NCBI GenBank assembly: GCA_031259795.1
Contig: JAIRLA010000109.1
Span: 1 to 10,088, forward strand
Reading direction: 5' to 3'
Length of the DNA: 10,088 nt
Source: Azoarcus sp.
Lineage (GTDB): Bacteria; Pseudomonadota; Gammaproteobacteria; Burkholderiales; Rhodocyclaceae
A model generated the notes under the pieces. The model was not told where the DNA came from and did no database searches. It was given only the letters and a program-made list of their open reading frames with translations. A program made the translations under genes and the position numbers. This document shows positions 1 through 6,495 of this stretch, piece by piece. Each line of letters opens with the position of its first letter. Positions within the stretch are counted from its first letter, which is position 1.

Positions 1-218
1 GACAGGCCGTCATTGGCGTTGCGTATCGCCACCGTCATGCCGCGCGCCTGCGAATTCATCTTCTCCGCCACCGCCAGACCGGCGGCGTCGTCCTTGGAAC
101 TGTTGATCCGCAGCCCGGAAGACAGCCGTTGCAGCGCGGTATTCAGCGAACCTTGCGAAGTGTTCAGATTCCGTTGCGCGTTGAGTGACGGGATATTGGT
201 GTTGATGATTTGTGCCAT
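1..218 (-). CDS. fliC: Flagellin, N-terminal fragment (cut by window edge)
   Basis: This is the beginning of a flagellin, the main subunit of the flagellar filament, exported through the flagellar type III apparatus. Reading the minus strand from the ATG at 218-216 gives 72 residues beginning [18 protein letters not shown]. The classic conserved N-terminal D0/D1 segment follows, including [21 protein letters not shown] and later RNANDGL. This helix-forming region mediates filament packing. The rest of the gene lies beyond position 1. The start fits the family exactly, because flagellins begin MAQxIxTN. A purine-rich GAAGAGAGAA lies just upstream and may serve as a weak ribosome binding site. 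A sigma-28-like promoter lies about 95 bp upstream, as expected for a late flagellar gene. The identification as flagellin is firm; whether it is the only or major copy cannot be seen. Confidence 0.96.
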   Translation of the reverse strand, partial: MAQIINTNIPSLNAQRNLNTSQGSLNTALQRLSSGLRINSSKDDAAGLAVAEKMNSQARGMTVAIRNANDGL

Positions 219-312
219 CTTGGTTCTCTCTTCAAAAAAAGGACTTCGTTCAATCAAGCAAGGCAGCCCGCGTGGCCGTCCGAACCTTCGTCGTCTGCCT
301 GACTTGCCTGCT

Positions 313-339
313 GTAACGACGATGCCCCGGCTTTCTTTA
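313..339 (-). promoter_or_regulatory. Candidate sigma-28 (FliA) promoter for flagellin
   Basis: Read on the minus strand, this stretch is TAAAGAAA, 11 bp, then GTCGTTAC. The sigma-28 consensus is TAAAGTTT-N11-GCCGATAA. The TAAAG core and the 11-bp spacing match exactly, and five of eight bases match in each box. It would start a transcript near 305, giving a leader of roughly 85-90 nt before the flagellin ATG at 218. The position and the class of target gene support the call. The -10 box is imperfect, so this remains a prediction. Confidence 0.5.
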
Positions 340-360
340 CATGAAGAAATCACACTTGCT

Positions 361-390
361 TACAAAAACTTACGACATACATACAAAAAC
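361..390. repeat. 9-bp direct repeat, 21-bp spacing, upstream of the flagellin promoter
   Basis: The sequence TACAAAAAC occurs at 361-369 and again at 382-390, so the copies start 21 bp apart, close to two helical turns. The pair lies in an A/T-rich stretch about 22-51 bp upstream of the -35 box of the candidate flagellin promoter, roughly -56 to -85 relative to the predicted start. This placement would suit an UP element or a pair of activator sites. No known operator was recognised. Confidence 0.4.
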
Positions 391-438
391 GCACACGACG
401 GAGATCAGGAATCCCGCCGCCGAGAAAGCTTTCCACTT

Positions 439-624
439 CGTCATTGCGAGACGCGCATCGACGTGGCAATCCAGCGCGTTCCACCCGGCGCGCAGCGCCG
501 CTGGATAAAAAGAGGGGTGAAGGAACGGGACGCCTGTCCGTACCCCACCACAAAGAAAACAGCGTCGATACTCTCCGCAAGGAACGAACTGGATTGCCGC
601 GTCGCTGCGCTCCTCGCAATGACG
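439..624. repeat. MITE-like element with 36-bp terminal inverted repeats
   Basis: The left arm (439-474) starts CGTCATTGCGAG and ends GGCAATCCAG. The right arm (589-624) is its reverse complement, starting CTGGATTGCC and ending CTCGCAATGACG. The arms are both 36 bp and differ at four positions by my alignment. The 114-bp interior contains a GC-rich hairpin (CGGCGC-gca-GCGCCG, starting near 485), then an A-rich run and GGAACGGGACG. There is no open frame with recognisable protein content. The arms resemble a dispersed 'CGTCATTGCGAG...GGCAATCC' repeat seen in the intergenic DNA of many proteobacteria. The interior recurs at 721-820 and partly at 991-1046. I interpret it as a non-autonomous mobile repeat; no transposase is nearby and I could not establish a target-site duplication. 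Confidence 0.7.
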
Positions 625-658
625 AGTTCTTCCGATGCCCCCCCGTCCGATGGATTCC

Positions 659-879
659 TTCCCTCCCCCGCTTGGCGGGCGAGAGGGTGGCCCGTCAGGG
701 CCGGGAGAGGGTTTCCAACCATCCGGCGCGCAGCGCCGCTGATTAAAAAAGGGGAAGTGGAAGGAACGGGACGTTTATCCGTGCCCCACCGTAAAGAAAT
801 CAGCGTCGCTACGCTCCGCATGGATGGAAGCCCTCTCCCGGCCTGCGGCCACCCTCCCCCGCAAGCGGGGGAGGGAAGG
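659..879. repeat. Composite repeat: second interior copy flanked by inverted GC-rich palindromes
   Basis: The left flank (about 659-711) begins CCCTCCCCCGCTTG and ends GGCCGGGAGAGGG. The right flank (about 831-879) is its inverted counterpart, CCCTCTCCCGGCCTG through GCAAGCGGGGGAGGG. Between them, 721-820 repeats the interior of the 439-624 element nearly base for base, including the CGGCGC-gca-GCGCCG hairpin, the A-run, GGAACGGGACG and CAGCGTCG. The same core is therefore bracketed here by a different inverted repeat. The right flank also contains its own palindrome (CCCTCCCCCGC / GCGGGGGAGGG). No coding content is visible. Confidence 0.65.
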
Positions 880-896
880 TCCATCGCAAGAACTCG

Positions 897-963
897 CCCC
901 CCTCGTCATTGCGAAAGCCTTCCCCCTCGCCATTGCGAAAGCCTCCCCCCTCGTCATTGCGAG
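897..963. repeat. 24-bp tandem repeat, about 2.5 units
   Basis: The motif CCTCGTCATTGCGAAAGCC recurs with CATTGCGA at 907, 931 and 955, an exact 24-bp period. The second unit has CGCCATT in place of CGTCATT. The last partial unit runs straight into the 36-bp dispersed repeat arm at 952-987. It looks like local amplification of the first dozen bases of that arm plus a C-rich linker. The same arrangement appears once at 6901-6964. Confidence 0.7.
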
Positions 964-1046
964 GAGCGCATCGACGTGGCAATCCAGTTCCATCCACCCG
1001 GCGCGCAGCGCCGCTGATTAAAAAAGGGAAGAAGGGATTCTCTTTC
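952..1046. repeat. Third, partial copy of the dispersed repeat (arm plus truncated interior)
   Basis: The span 952-987 is a further 36-bp arm (CGTCATTGCGAGGAGCG ... GGCAATCCAG). From about 995 it continues into the interior sequence with the CGGCGC-gca-GCGCCG hairpin and an A-run. Similarity fades after about 1035-1046, and no closing inverted arm is found. It is therefore a one-ended fragment, oriented like the left half of the 439-624 element. Confidence 0.65.
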
Positions 1047-1407
1047 AATGCCGCCGCATTCCATTCTCCGGGGAGTTCGCGCGCCCCTTTTTCGATTCCA
1101 CGGCATCCAGGAGAAAACCGGGGGACGGTTGCCACCGCCTGTGGTGGTACGACAGGATGTTCTTGCTGTCGATCATGCCGCCGCCCCGCGAACCGTCGCC
1201 GGACAGGATGCTTTTCGCGCCAGTGTTCCGCGCGGGCGGGCTGTTCCAATAGCCGTTCGCGCCAGGTTGCGAAGGGGGTGACTCATGGCTACTCCCGAGG
1301 TCGATGCGATTCGATCACTGACCGTGGAATAATTTCTGCACGGAATAAAGGCCCGCTACGGACCGGGATAGAATCGGACGGGAAACCCAATAAACAGAGT
1401 TTTTTCG
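1047..1407. other. Intergenic region upstream of the acyl-CoA ligase
   Basis: No gene is supported in these 361 bp. Short open frames exist on both strands but none resembles a known protein. One minus-strand frame (about 1308-1054, ending at a stop) has protein-like stretches but no usable start. Close to the ligase, AGAG lies 10-13 bp before the ATG as a poor ribosome binding site. TAGAAT at 1369-1374 could be a -10 box, but no -35 partner is visible at the right distance. Confidence 0.5.
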
Positions 1408-3021
1408 ATGCCCTCGACGCTCCTGCACCATCTGATTTCCACCGCCGCCGGGCGCGCGCCGGAGGCCGCCGCCTTGCGCGCCGGGGAGGCCACGCTGGAT
1501 TACCGGCATCTGGCCGCCGCCGTCGATGCCTTTGCCGGCGGACTCATCCGTCTTGGGCTGGCGCGCGGCGGGCGGGTTGCGGTCTGGCTCGACAAACGCT
1601 TCGAGACCGTCATCGCCTGCTTTGGCGCGGCGGCGGCCGGCGGAGCTTTCGTGCCGGTCAATCCCGTGCTCAAGCCCGCCCAGGTCGGTCACATCCTGCG
1701 CGACAGCGGCGCGTACGCGCTGGTGACCTGCCGCGAGCGTTTCGCCAGCCTCGGGGAAACGTTGGCCGCCTGCCCCGATCTGCGCCATGTCGTCCTCGCC
1801 GGTTCCGGCGCCGGGCAAAAAGAAGCGCTGGCCGGCGGCCCGCCCTCGACGCACGCATGGGATGAAATATTGTCATTGGCGGCGGGCGCGGGGGGGCATC
1901 GCGTCATCGACGCCGACATGTGCGCGATCTTGTACACCTCGGGCAGCACTGGCCGCCCCAAGGGCGTGGTGTTGTCCCATCGCAACATGGTGGCGGGCGC
2001 GCAAAGCGTCGCCGGTTATCTGGAGAATCGCGCCGATGATGTGTTGCTCGCGGCCCTGCCGCTGTCGTTCGACGCCGGTTTTTCGCAACTCACCACCGCC
2101 TTCGTCGCCGGAGCGCGCGTGGTTTTGCTCAATTACCTGTTGCCGCGCGATGTGCTGAAAGCCATGGAGCGCGAAAAAGTCACCGGGCTTACGGCCGTGC
2201 CGCCGCTGTGGTTCCAGCTCGCGCAACTCCAATGGCCGGAGGGCATCGGCGGCCATCTGCGCTATTTCGCCAATACCGGCGGCCACATGCCGCGCGCCAC
2301 GCTGGAGCGCCTGCGCGCGCTCTTGCCCGCGGCGCGGCCATACCTGATGTATGGCCTCACCGAAGCCTTCCGCGCCACCTACCTGCCCCCGGCGGAAGTC
2401 GACCGCCGCCCCGGCTCGATCGGCAAGGCTATTCCCGGCGCCGAAGTGCTCGTGCTGCGCGAGGATGGCGGCGAATGCGCGCCCGGCGAAGCGGGCGAAC
2501 TGGTGCAGCGCGGCGCGCTCGTCGGCCTCGGCTACTGGAACGACCCCGAAAAAACCGCCGAACGTTACAAGCCGCTGCCCGCGGGCGTCGGCGGGCGCGG
2601 ACCTGAACTCATGATCCCGGAAATCGCGGTTTTTTCCGGCGACACCGTGCGGCTCGACGAAGAGGGCTTCCTGTATTTCATCGGCCGCCGCGACGAAATG
2701 ATAAAAACATCGGGATACCGCGTCAGTCCCGCCGAGGTCGAAGAAATCCTTCATGCTACGCGGCTGGTCGGCGAATGCGCCGCCTTTGGCCTGCCTCACG
2801 CCGCGTTGGGACAGAGTATTGTTGCAATTGTCACACCGGCTCCCGGCAATACGCTCGATCGCACTACACTTGCACAGATGCTTGTTGCAGAATGTCGTCT
2901 CCGTATGCCGGCATACATGGTTCCTTCCCGGATCGATATCCACGAGGGGCCGTTGCCGCGCAACCTCAACGGCAAGATCGACCGCAAGACACTGGCAAGC
3001 GATCTGTGCGAAAAGACCTGA
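1408..3021 (+). CDS. Acyl-CoA ligase (AMP-forming), exosortase A-associated type
   Basis: A 537-residue member of the ANL adenylate-forming superfamily, which activates a carboxylate with ATP to an acyl-adenylate and transfers it to CoA or a carrier thiol. The phosphate-binding loop YTSGSTGRPKG is at residues 176-186 and the adenine-binding motif YGLTE at 315-319. The ribose-binding aspartate is in GDTVRLDEEG (D412), and the hinge/A8 motif GRRDEMIKTSGYRVSP at 426-441. The C-terminal catalytic lysine is K523 in NGK. Length and overall sequence fit the exosortase A-associated subfamily (TIGR03098-like), found in exopolysaccharide / PEP-CTERM loci. The start is chosen because LLHHLI... begins the family immediately after it; the Shine-Dalgarno is weak. 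A decarboxylase gene of the same system follows after 61 bp. Base composition is noticeably less GC-rich over about 2810-2945, near the C-terminus. Its natural substrate is unknown. Confidence 0.93.
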   Translation: MPSTLLHHLISTAAGRAPEAAALRAGEATLDYRHLAAAVDAFAGGLIRLGLARGGRVAVWLDKRFETVIACFGAAAAGGAFVPVNPVLKPAQVGHILRDSGAYALVTCRERFASLGETLAACPDLRHVVLAGSGAGQKEALAGGPPSTHAWDEILSLAAGAGGHRVIDADMCAILYTSGSTGRPKGVVLSHRNMVAGAQSVAGYLENRADDVLLAALPLSFDAGFSQLTTAFVAGARVVLLNYLLPRDVLKAMEREKVTGLTAVPPLWFQLAQLQWPEGIGGHLRYFANTGGHMPRATLERLRALLPAARPYLMYGLTEAFRATYLPPAEVDRRPGSIGKAIPGAEVLVLREDGGECAPGEAGELVQRGALVGLGYWNDPEKTAERYKPLPAGVGGRGPELMIPEIAVFSGDTVRLDEEGFLYFIGRRDEMIKTSGYRVSPAEVEEILHATRLVGECAAFGLPHAALGQSIVAIVTPAPGNTLDRTTLAQMLVAECRLRMPAYMVPSRIDIHEGPLPRNLNGKIDRKTLASDLCEKT

Positions 3022-3082
3022 CACGGTCTCGCCATTCGCGTACAGTCGCTACGAGAATAGTCCCTTCAGGTACCACGCGACC

Positions 3083-4318
3083 ATGAATTCCATTGCCCCC
3101 CTGCACACCCCCATGAAGCAGTTCCCGGTCAGCAACGGAGAACTGTTCGTCGGCGGCATACCGCTGAGACAACTGGCCGCGCGAGTTGGCCGCACTCCGT
3201 TCTACGCCTACGACCGCGCCCTGGTCTCCCGCCGCGTCGAGGAGCTGCGAAGCGCGCTTCCCACCCGCCTCAAATTGCATTACGCGATCAAGGCCAACCC
3301 GATGCCGGCCCTGGTCGCGCACATGGCGGCGCTGATCGATGGCGTCGACGTGGCATCGGCCGGCGAACTGAAAATAGCGCTCGATGCCGGCGTCGCGCCG
3401 CGCGACATCAGCTTTGCCGGCCCCGGCAAGAGCGATAACGAGCTGCGCCAGGCCGTCGCCGCCGGCATCCTGGTCAATATCGAATCCTTCCGTGAAATTC
3501 CGCCGCTCGCGGCCTCCGCGAAGGAACTGGGCGTGCCCGCGCGGGTGGCGGTGCGCGTCAACCCCGATTTCGAACTCAAGTCCGCGGGGATGAAAATGGG
3601 CGGCGGCCCCAAGCCTTTCGGCGTCGACGCCGCGAAGATTCCCGAACTGCTGCGAGCCATCGCCGAAGCGGGACTCGCCTTTGAAGGCTTCCATCTTTTC
3701 AGCGGCTCGCAAAATCTCAGGGCCGGTGCCATCGCCGAGGCCCTGCGCAAAAGCTTCACGCTCATCACCGAACTGGCCGCCGATGCTCCCGTGCCGCTCA
3801 AGGTCATCAATCTTGGCGGCGGCTTTGGCATCCCCTATTTTCCGGGCGAGCAAAGCCTCGATCTCACCCCGCTCGGCACCGCGCTCACCTCCATCGTAGA
3901 AGAAGCCGCGAAAGCATTCCCGCAGGCCGAAATCGTCATCGAGCTTGGCCGCTACCTGGTGGGCGAAGCCGGTCTCTACGTGAGCCGCATCGTCGATCGC
4001 AAAGTCTCGAACGGCGAAGTCTTCCTGGTCATCGACGGCGGCCTGCACCAGCACCTGGCCGCCTCGGGCAATTTCGGCCAGGTACTGCGCAAGAACTTTC
4101 CCGCGGCCATCGGCAACCGCATGCACGCCCTCAAGGCCGAGGCCGTCACCATCGTCGGCCCGCTCTGCACCCCGCTCGATGTCCTCGCCGAACGCATGGT
4201 GATGGCGCGCGGCGAACCGGGCGACCTCGTGGTGATCTTCCAATCGGGCGCTTACGGCGCCACCGCCAGTCCACAGGCGTTCCTGGGGCATCCGCCGGTG
4301 GTGGAAGTACTGGTGTGA
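3083..4318 (+). CDS. PLP-dependent decarboxylase, exosortase A system-associated
   Basis: A 411-residue fold-type III (alanine-racemase-like) decarboxylase related to diaminopimelate and ornithine decarboxylases. The PLP-binding lysine is K70 in HYAIKANP. The residues FSGSQNL lie where related enzymes have HxGSQ. A glycine-rich phosphate-binding loop LGGGFG is at 244-249, ELGRYLVGEAG begins at E287, and the active-site GPLCTPLD at 359-366 includes C362. The last residues (SPQAFLGHPP) form the usual tail. Sequence and length fit the exosortase A-associated subfamily (TIGR03099-like), whose members pair with the preceding ligase, usually with a small acyl carrier protein. The pair is thought to make an amino-acid-derived building block, but the substrate is not established. 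The ATG at 3083 is preferred; a second ATG at 3113 is possible because neither has a strong ribosome binding site. It probably shares a transcript with the ligase. Confidence 0.93.
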   Translation: MNSIAPLHTPMKQFPVSNGELFVGGIPLRQLAARVGRTPFYAYDRALVSRRVEELRSALPTRLKLHYAIKANPMPALVAHMAALIDGVDVASAGELKIALDAGVAPRDISFAGPGKSDNELRQAVAAGILVNIESFREIPPLAASAKELGVPARVAVRVNPDFELKSAGMKMGGGPKPFGVDAAKIPELLRAIAEAGLAFEGFHLFSGSQNLRAGAIAEALRKSFTLITELAADAPVPLKVINLGGGFGIPYFPGEQSLDLTPLGTALTSIVEEAAKAFPQAEIVIELGRYLVGEAGLYVSRIVDRKVSNGEVFLVIDGGLHQHLAASGNFGQVLRKNFPAAIGNRMHALKAEAVTIVGPLCTPLDVLAERMVMARGEPGDLVVIFQSGAYGATASPQAFLGHPPVVEVLV

Positions 4319-4334
4319 GGTTCGTATTTCCGTT

Positions 4335-5732
4335 TCAGGCGTCTTCGTTCTGCGCCAGCGTCCAGGCCAGCGCATCCATGTACCAGCGCGACGCCTGTCC
4401 GGGATCGGCCCCGCAGGCGGCGGCGGCGAGGACGATGTGTTTCGCGTTTACGCTCTCGCAGGCTTTCGCCAGCGCCAGGGTGGCGGCATAGGGACCCTGT
4501 TCGCGGAGAATGGCGTCCCGGATTTCGCTGTCGATGGACAGCGTCGCCAGCGCGCGTTCCATCGGCTGTCGCAGGACGACGTCGATCAGCGATAGCAGCC
4601 CGGTGAGAAACATCGCTTCGCGCTCGACCGCGGGGCGGGAAGAGGCGATCAGTTCCATGGTGCGGGCGCGCGTCAGCGCCATTTCGAGCACGGCGGCGCT
4701 GCGCGCCTGATGAACGTCGATGGTGCACAGGAGCAGTGTGAGCCAGCGCCGCAGTGGCGCGCGGCCAAGAATGGCGATGGCGCGCCCGATCGAGGAGACG
4801 TGCTCCTGCAAGCCGTTGGCCGCCGAATTGACATAACGCAGCAGGCGCAAGGCCAAGGCCGCGTCCTGCTTGAACAAGGCGGCGAGTTCGCGCGTGTCGG
4901 CATCTTCCCGGCGCAGTTTGCTCAACAGCATGGACAGGTGGGCGAACCTGGGGCCGAGATTGCGCTCTTCCCATTGTTCGCGGCTGGTGATGAACGCCCC
5001 CTGGAACAAAGTGGCGCCGATTTTGAAACAGAAGTCGAAATCTTCCATTCCGGGCAGATCGCGCGCCAGCAGCGCCACATTCGGCGCTTGTCTGAGAATG
5101 CGCCGGACGAGCGCCACGCCTTCCCCGACGTCGACGCGGGGCGCCTGGACGCAGACGAGATCGACTTCCGGCAACAGGCTGGAATAAGCCGGAACCGTTA
5201 TCGGGCTGGGGATGCCGATACGGTAGCCGGAAGCGCGCAGGTCCTGTATCCGCGCGCGCAGTTCTTCCGGCGCGGGCGCGCCCGGACTTTCCATGGGCTG
5301 GAGAATGATGTAGGTGTTATCGGGGGAAAGCCGGGTCAGCGCGGGCTGGAGGAGAAAGGAATCCGGAACTTCAACGAAGGCCAGGCGGCGGCCGAGCAGC
5401 GGCCCGATGTTGGCGCGCACGAGATTTTCCACCAGTACTTCGGCATAGAGATGGAAAATCCGCTGCGTCCGGGAGCGAATATGGTCGTGGGCCGCGTCCT
5501 GAAGCATGAACTGGTAGCCGATGATTTTTTGCTGGCGATCAAGGACAGCTTCCCGGCAAATGATGGTTGTGTCGATTTCGCCGGCGGCGCGGGCGTGTTC
5601 TTGCGATGACGGTTGCCGCAAGGGCGCTTGCTGGTTGAGCGCGTCGACGGGCGGGGGCGCCGTGTTGGCGCGGGCATCCTTTGCCGGGGACGGGGAGCGG
5701 CGGCACAGCCAGTGAAACAGCCTGTTCAGCAT
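4335..5732 (-). CDS. EAL-HDOD signalling protein with degenerate EAL domain
   Basis: A 465-residue cytoplasmic protein of the EAL plus HDOD architecture (COG3434/YuxH-like). After a basic, proline-rich, probably disordered leader (1-50), residues about 54-255 form an EAL-like barrel. The signature glutamate motif is absent: IICREAVLD...GYQFMLQD stands where active enzymes have the EAL motif. The barrel still ends in the typical GATLFQGAF. Residues about 262-460 form an HDOD domain, with LLRYVNSAANGLQ, SIGRAIAILG, RRWLTLLLC and MFLTGLLSLIDVVLRQPMERAL. Such proteins are usually non-enzymatic adaptors or c-di-GMP effectors in motility and biofilm control. M at 5732 is chosen because residues upstream in that frame do not look coding and would overlap the preceding gene. 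No clear ribosome binding site is seen. It lies 41 bp after the DUF1841 gene, probably co-transcribed, and ends tail-to-tail 16 bp from the decarboxylase. Confidence 0.88.
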   Translation of the reverse strand: MLNRLFHWLCRRSPSPAKDARANTAPPPVDALNQQAPLRQPSSQEHARAAGEIDTTIICREAVLDRQQKIIGYQFMLQDAAHDHIRSRTQRIFHLYAEVLVENLVRANIGPLLGRRLAFVEVPDSFLLQPALTRLSPDNTYIILQPMESPGAPAPEELRARIQDLRASGYRIGIPSPITVPAYSSLLPEVDLVCVQAPRVDVGEGVALVRRILRQAPNVALLARDLPGMEDFDFCFKIGATLFQGAFITSREQWEERNLGPRFAHLSMLLSKLRREDADTRELAALFKQDAALALRLLRYVNSAANGLQEHVSSIGRAIAILGRAPLRRWLTLLLCTIDVHQARSAAVLEMALTRARTMELIASSRPAVEREAMFLTGLLSLIDVVLRQPMERALATLSIDSEIRDAILREQGPYAATLALAKACESVNAKHIVLAAAACGADPGQASRWYMDALAWTLAQNEDA

Positions 5733-5773
5733 GGAAATGAGCGCGGATGACCGGCGCGTGGTTATATTTTTGA

Positions 5774-6217
5774 TCAGTCTTCCACGGGCGGCATGCCCGC
5801 GCGGCGGCGGATGGCATCGAGGTAGGAGCGTCCATCGGGGGGCGACCTGTCGCGCAATGCCTTGAACATGGTCTCGCCAAGACAATCGAGGACATCGTGC
5901 ATGGCGCGATGGCGCTCGCCCCGCCGTTGGCACAGCGTCTCGAACGCGGCGCGGATGCCGGGGGGCTGGTCGATGGAAAGCTGTTCCTCGACCGCCAGAT
6001 GCAGCGCCAGATGCAGGAAAGGGTTGGTCTGTCCATCCACCGGCGGAAATTCGCGCACCATCGCGTTCGGATCGACAAGCAGGGCGTAATACTCGGGATG
6101 CTCCAGGACGATGCCCGCCACGACCGTTTCGAGTGCGGTAAGCACCTCCTGATCGCGGTGCTTCTGCCAGGTGGTGATGAAAAAATCGCGTACTTGTTCG
6201 CGGGTCGGGTTGAACAT
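5774..6217 (-). CDS. DUF1841 family protein
   Basis: A 147-residue soluble protein of unknown function. The beginning MFNPTREQVRDFF, the central TNPFLHLALHLAVEEQLSID, the following QPPGIRAAF and the later HDVLDCLGE are hallmarks of the DUF1841 family, conserved chiefly in beta- and gammaproteobacteria. The length is normal. No signal peptide or membrane segment is visible. The start is certain because MFNP is the family N-terminus. The region just upstream is unusual: a perfect 16-bp tandem duplication reaches into the start codon and covers the place for a ribosome binding site. The EAL-HDOD gene follows after 41 bp, suggesting a two-gene transcript. Conserved histidines (HLALH, HRAMHD) could bind metal, but that is speculation. 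Confidence 0.92.
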   Translation of the reverse strand: MFNPTREQVRDFFITTWQKHRDQEVLTALETVVAGIVLEHPEYYALLVDPNAMVREFPPVDGQTNPFLHLALHLAVEEQLSIDQPPGIRAAFETLCQRRGERHRAMHDVLDCLGETMFKALRDRSPPDGRSYLDAIRRRAGMPPVED

Positions 6218-6247
6218 CTCGGTGGGTCTGAATCTCGGTGGGTCTGA
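6216..6247. repeat. Perfect 16-bp tandem duplication at the DUF1841 start
   Basis: The 16-bp unit ATCTCGGTGGGTCTGA occurs at 6216-6231 and immediately again at 6232-6247 without mismatch. On the minus (coding) strand this reads TCAGACCCACCGAGAT twice; the second copy supplies the first two bases of the DUF1841 ATG. The leader just before the start is thus present twice, and the upstream copy ends in ATT instead of ATG. No strong Shine-Dalgarno is seen in either copy. Confidence 0.85.
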
Positions 6248-6495
6248 AGAATGTTTTTACCGGGAAAGCATCCCGTATAGGTATGAGCGGCGGGAATCAT
6301 GCGCGCCGCCCGGCCTGCCTGTCCATCCAGTAGCGCGAATCCTGCGCACAATCGCCTCAATATAGTGCATTTTCCCCGTGGCACGAATGCATTTTCACGG
6401 CATCCCGCGCCTGTCTACACAGTCGGGCGAATATCCTGAACAGTGTAATGGCGCATGCCATGCGAGAATCCGCGGGCCGGACGCCCGCCGTGGAT
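6248..6495. other. Intergenic region upstream of DUF1841
   Basis: No gene is supported between the duplicated DUF1841 leader and the frame-disrupted remnant. The stretch holds the weak promoter candidate and the 22-bp-spaced TGCATTTTC pair. Its right part, continuing into about 6565, resembles generic dispersed intergenic repeat: on the minus strand GTTCGTCATCCCGGG, then GATCCACGGCGGGCG. No terminator hairpin with a T-run was found. Confidence 0.4.
6359..6387 (-). promoter_or_regulatory. Weak sigma-70-like promoter candidate for the DUF1841/EAL-HDOD transcript
   Basis: On the minus strand a -10-like TATATT (6364-6359) is preceded, at the ideal 17-bp spacing, by TTCGTG (6387-6382). The latter matches only two of six bases of the -35 consensus. 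It lies about 140 bp upstream of the DUF1841 start, in an A/T-richer pocket of an otherwise GC-rich region. The 9-bp sequence TGCATTTTC is repeated on the plus strand at 6366-6374 and 6388-6396 (22 bp apart) and overlaps this promoter, so it could be an operator pair. Low confidence. Confidence 0.25.

Noticed and set aside
485..515. Hairpin plus A-run as a rho-independent terminator
   Set aside because: On the plus strand the hairpin is followed by A residues, not T. On the minus strand the T-run precedes the hairpin. Neither orientation gives a terminator.
439..990. Possible CRISPR array
   Set aside because: The repeated units are inverted as well as direct, differ in sequence, and are not separated by regular unique spacers. 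No cas genes are present.
13..1017. 334-codon open frame on the plus strand
   Set aside because: It runs antisense to the flagellin start and then through the repeat mosaic. Its protein is made of translated repeats (recurrent RHCE, PPGAQRR) with no family resemblance.
1054..1308. Minus-strand frame with protein-like stretches (contains GANGYWNS and IDSKNILSYHHRRW)
   Set aside because: There is a stop at each end, no credible start with a ribosome binding site, and no recognised family. It could be a gene remnant but the evidence is too thin to annotate.
4319..4334. Bidirectional terminator between the convergent decarboxylase and EAL-HDOD genes
   Set aside because: The gap is only 16 bp and shows neither an inverted repeat nor a T-run.
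2966..4375. 469-codon open frame on the minus strand
   Set aside because: It lies antisense to the decarboxylase, whose catalytic motifs are unambiguous. The antisense product shows no motifs and would also overlap the end of the EAL-HDOD gene.
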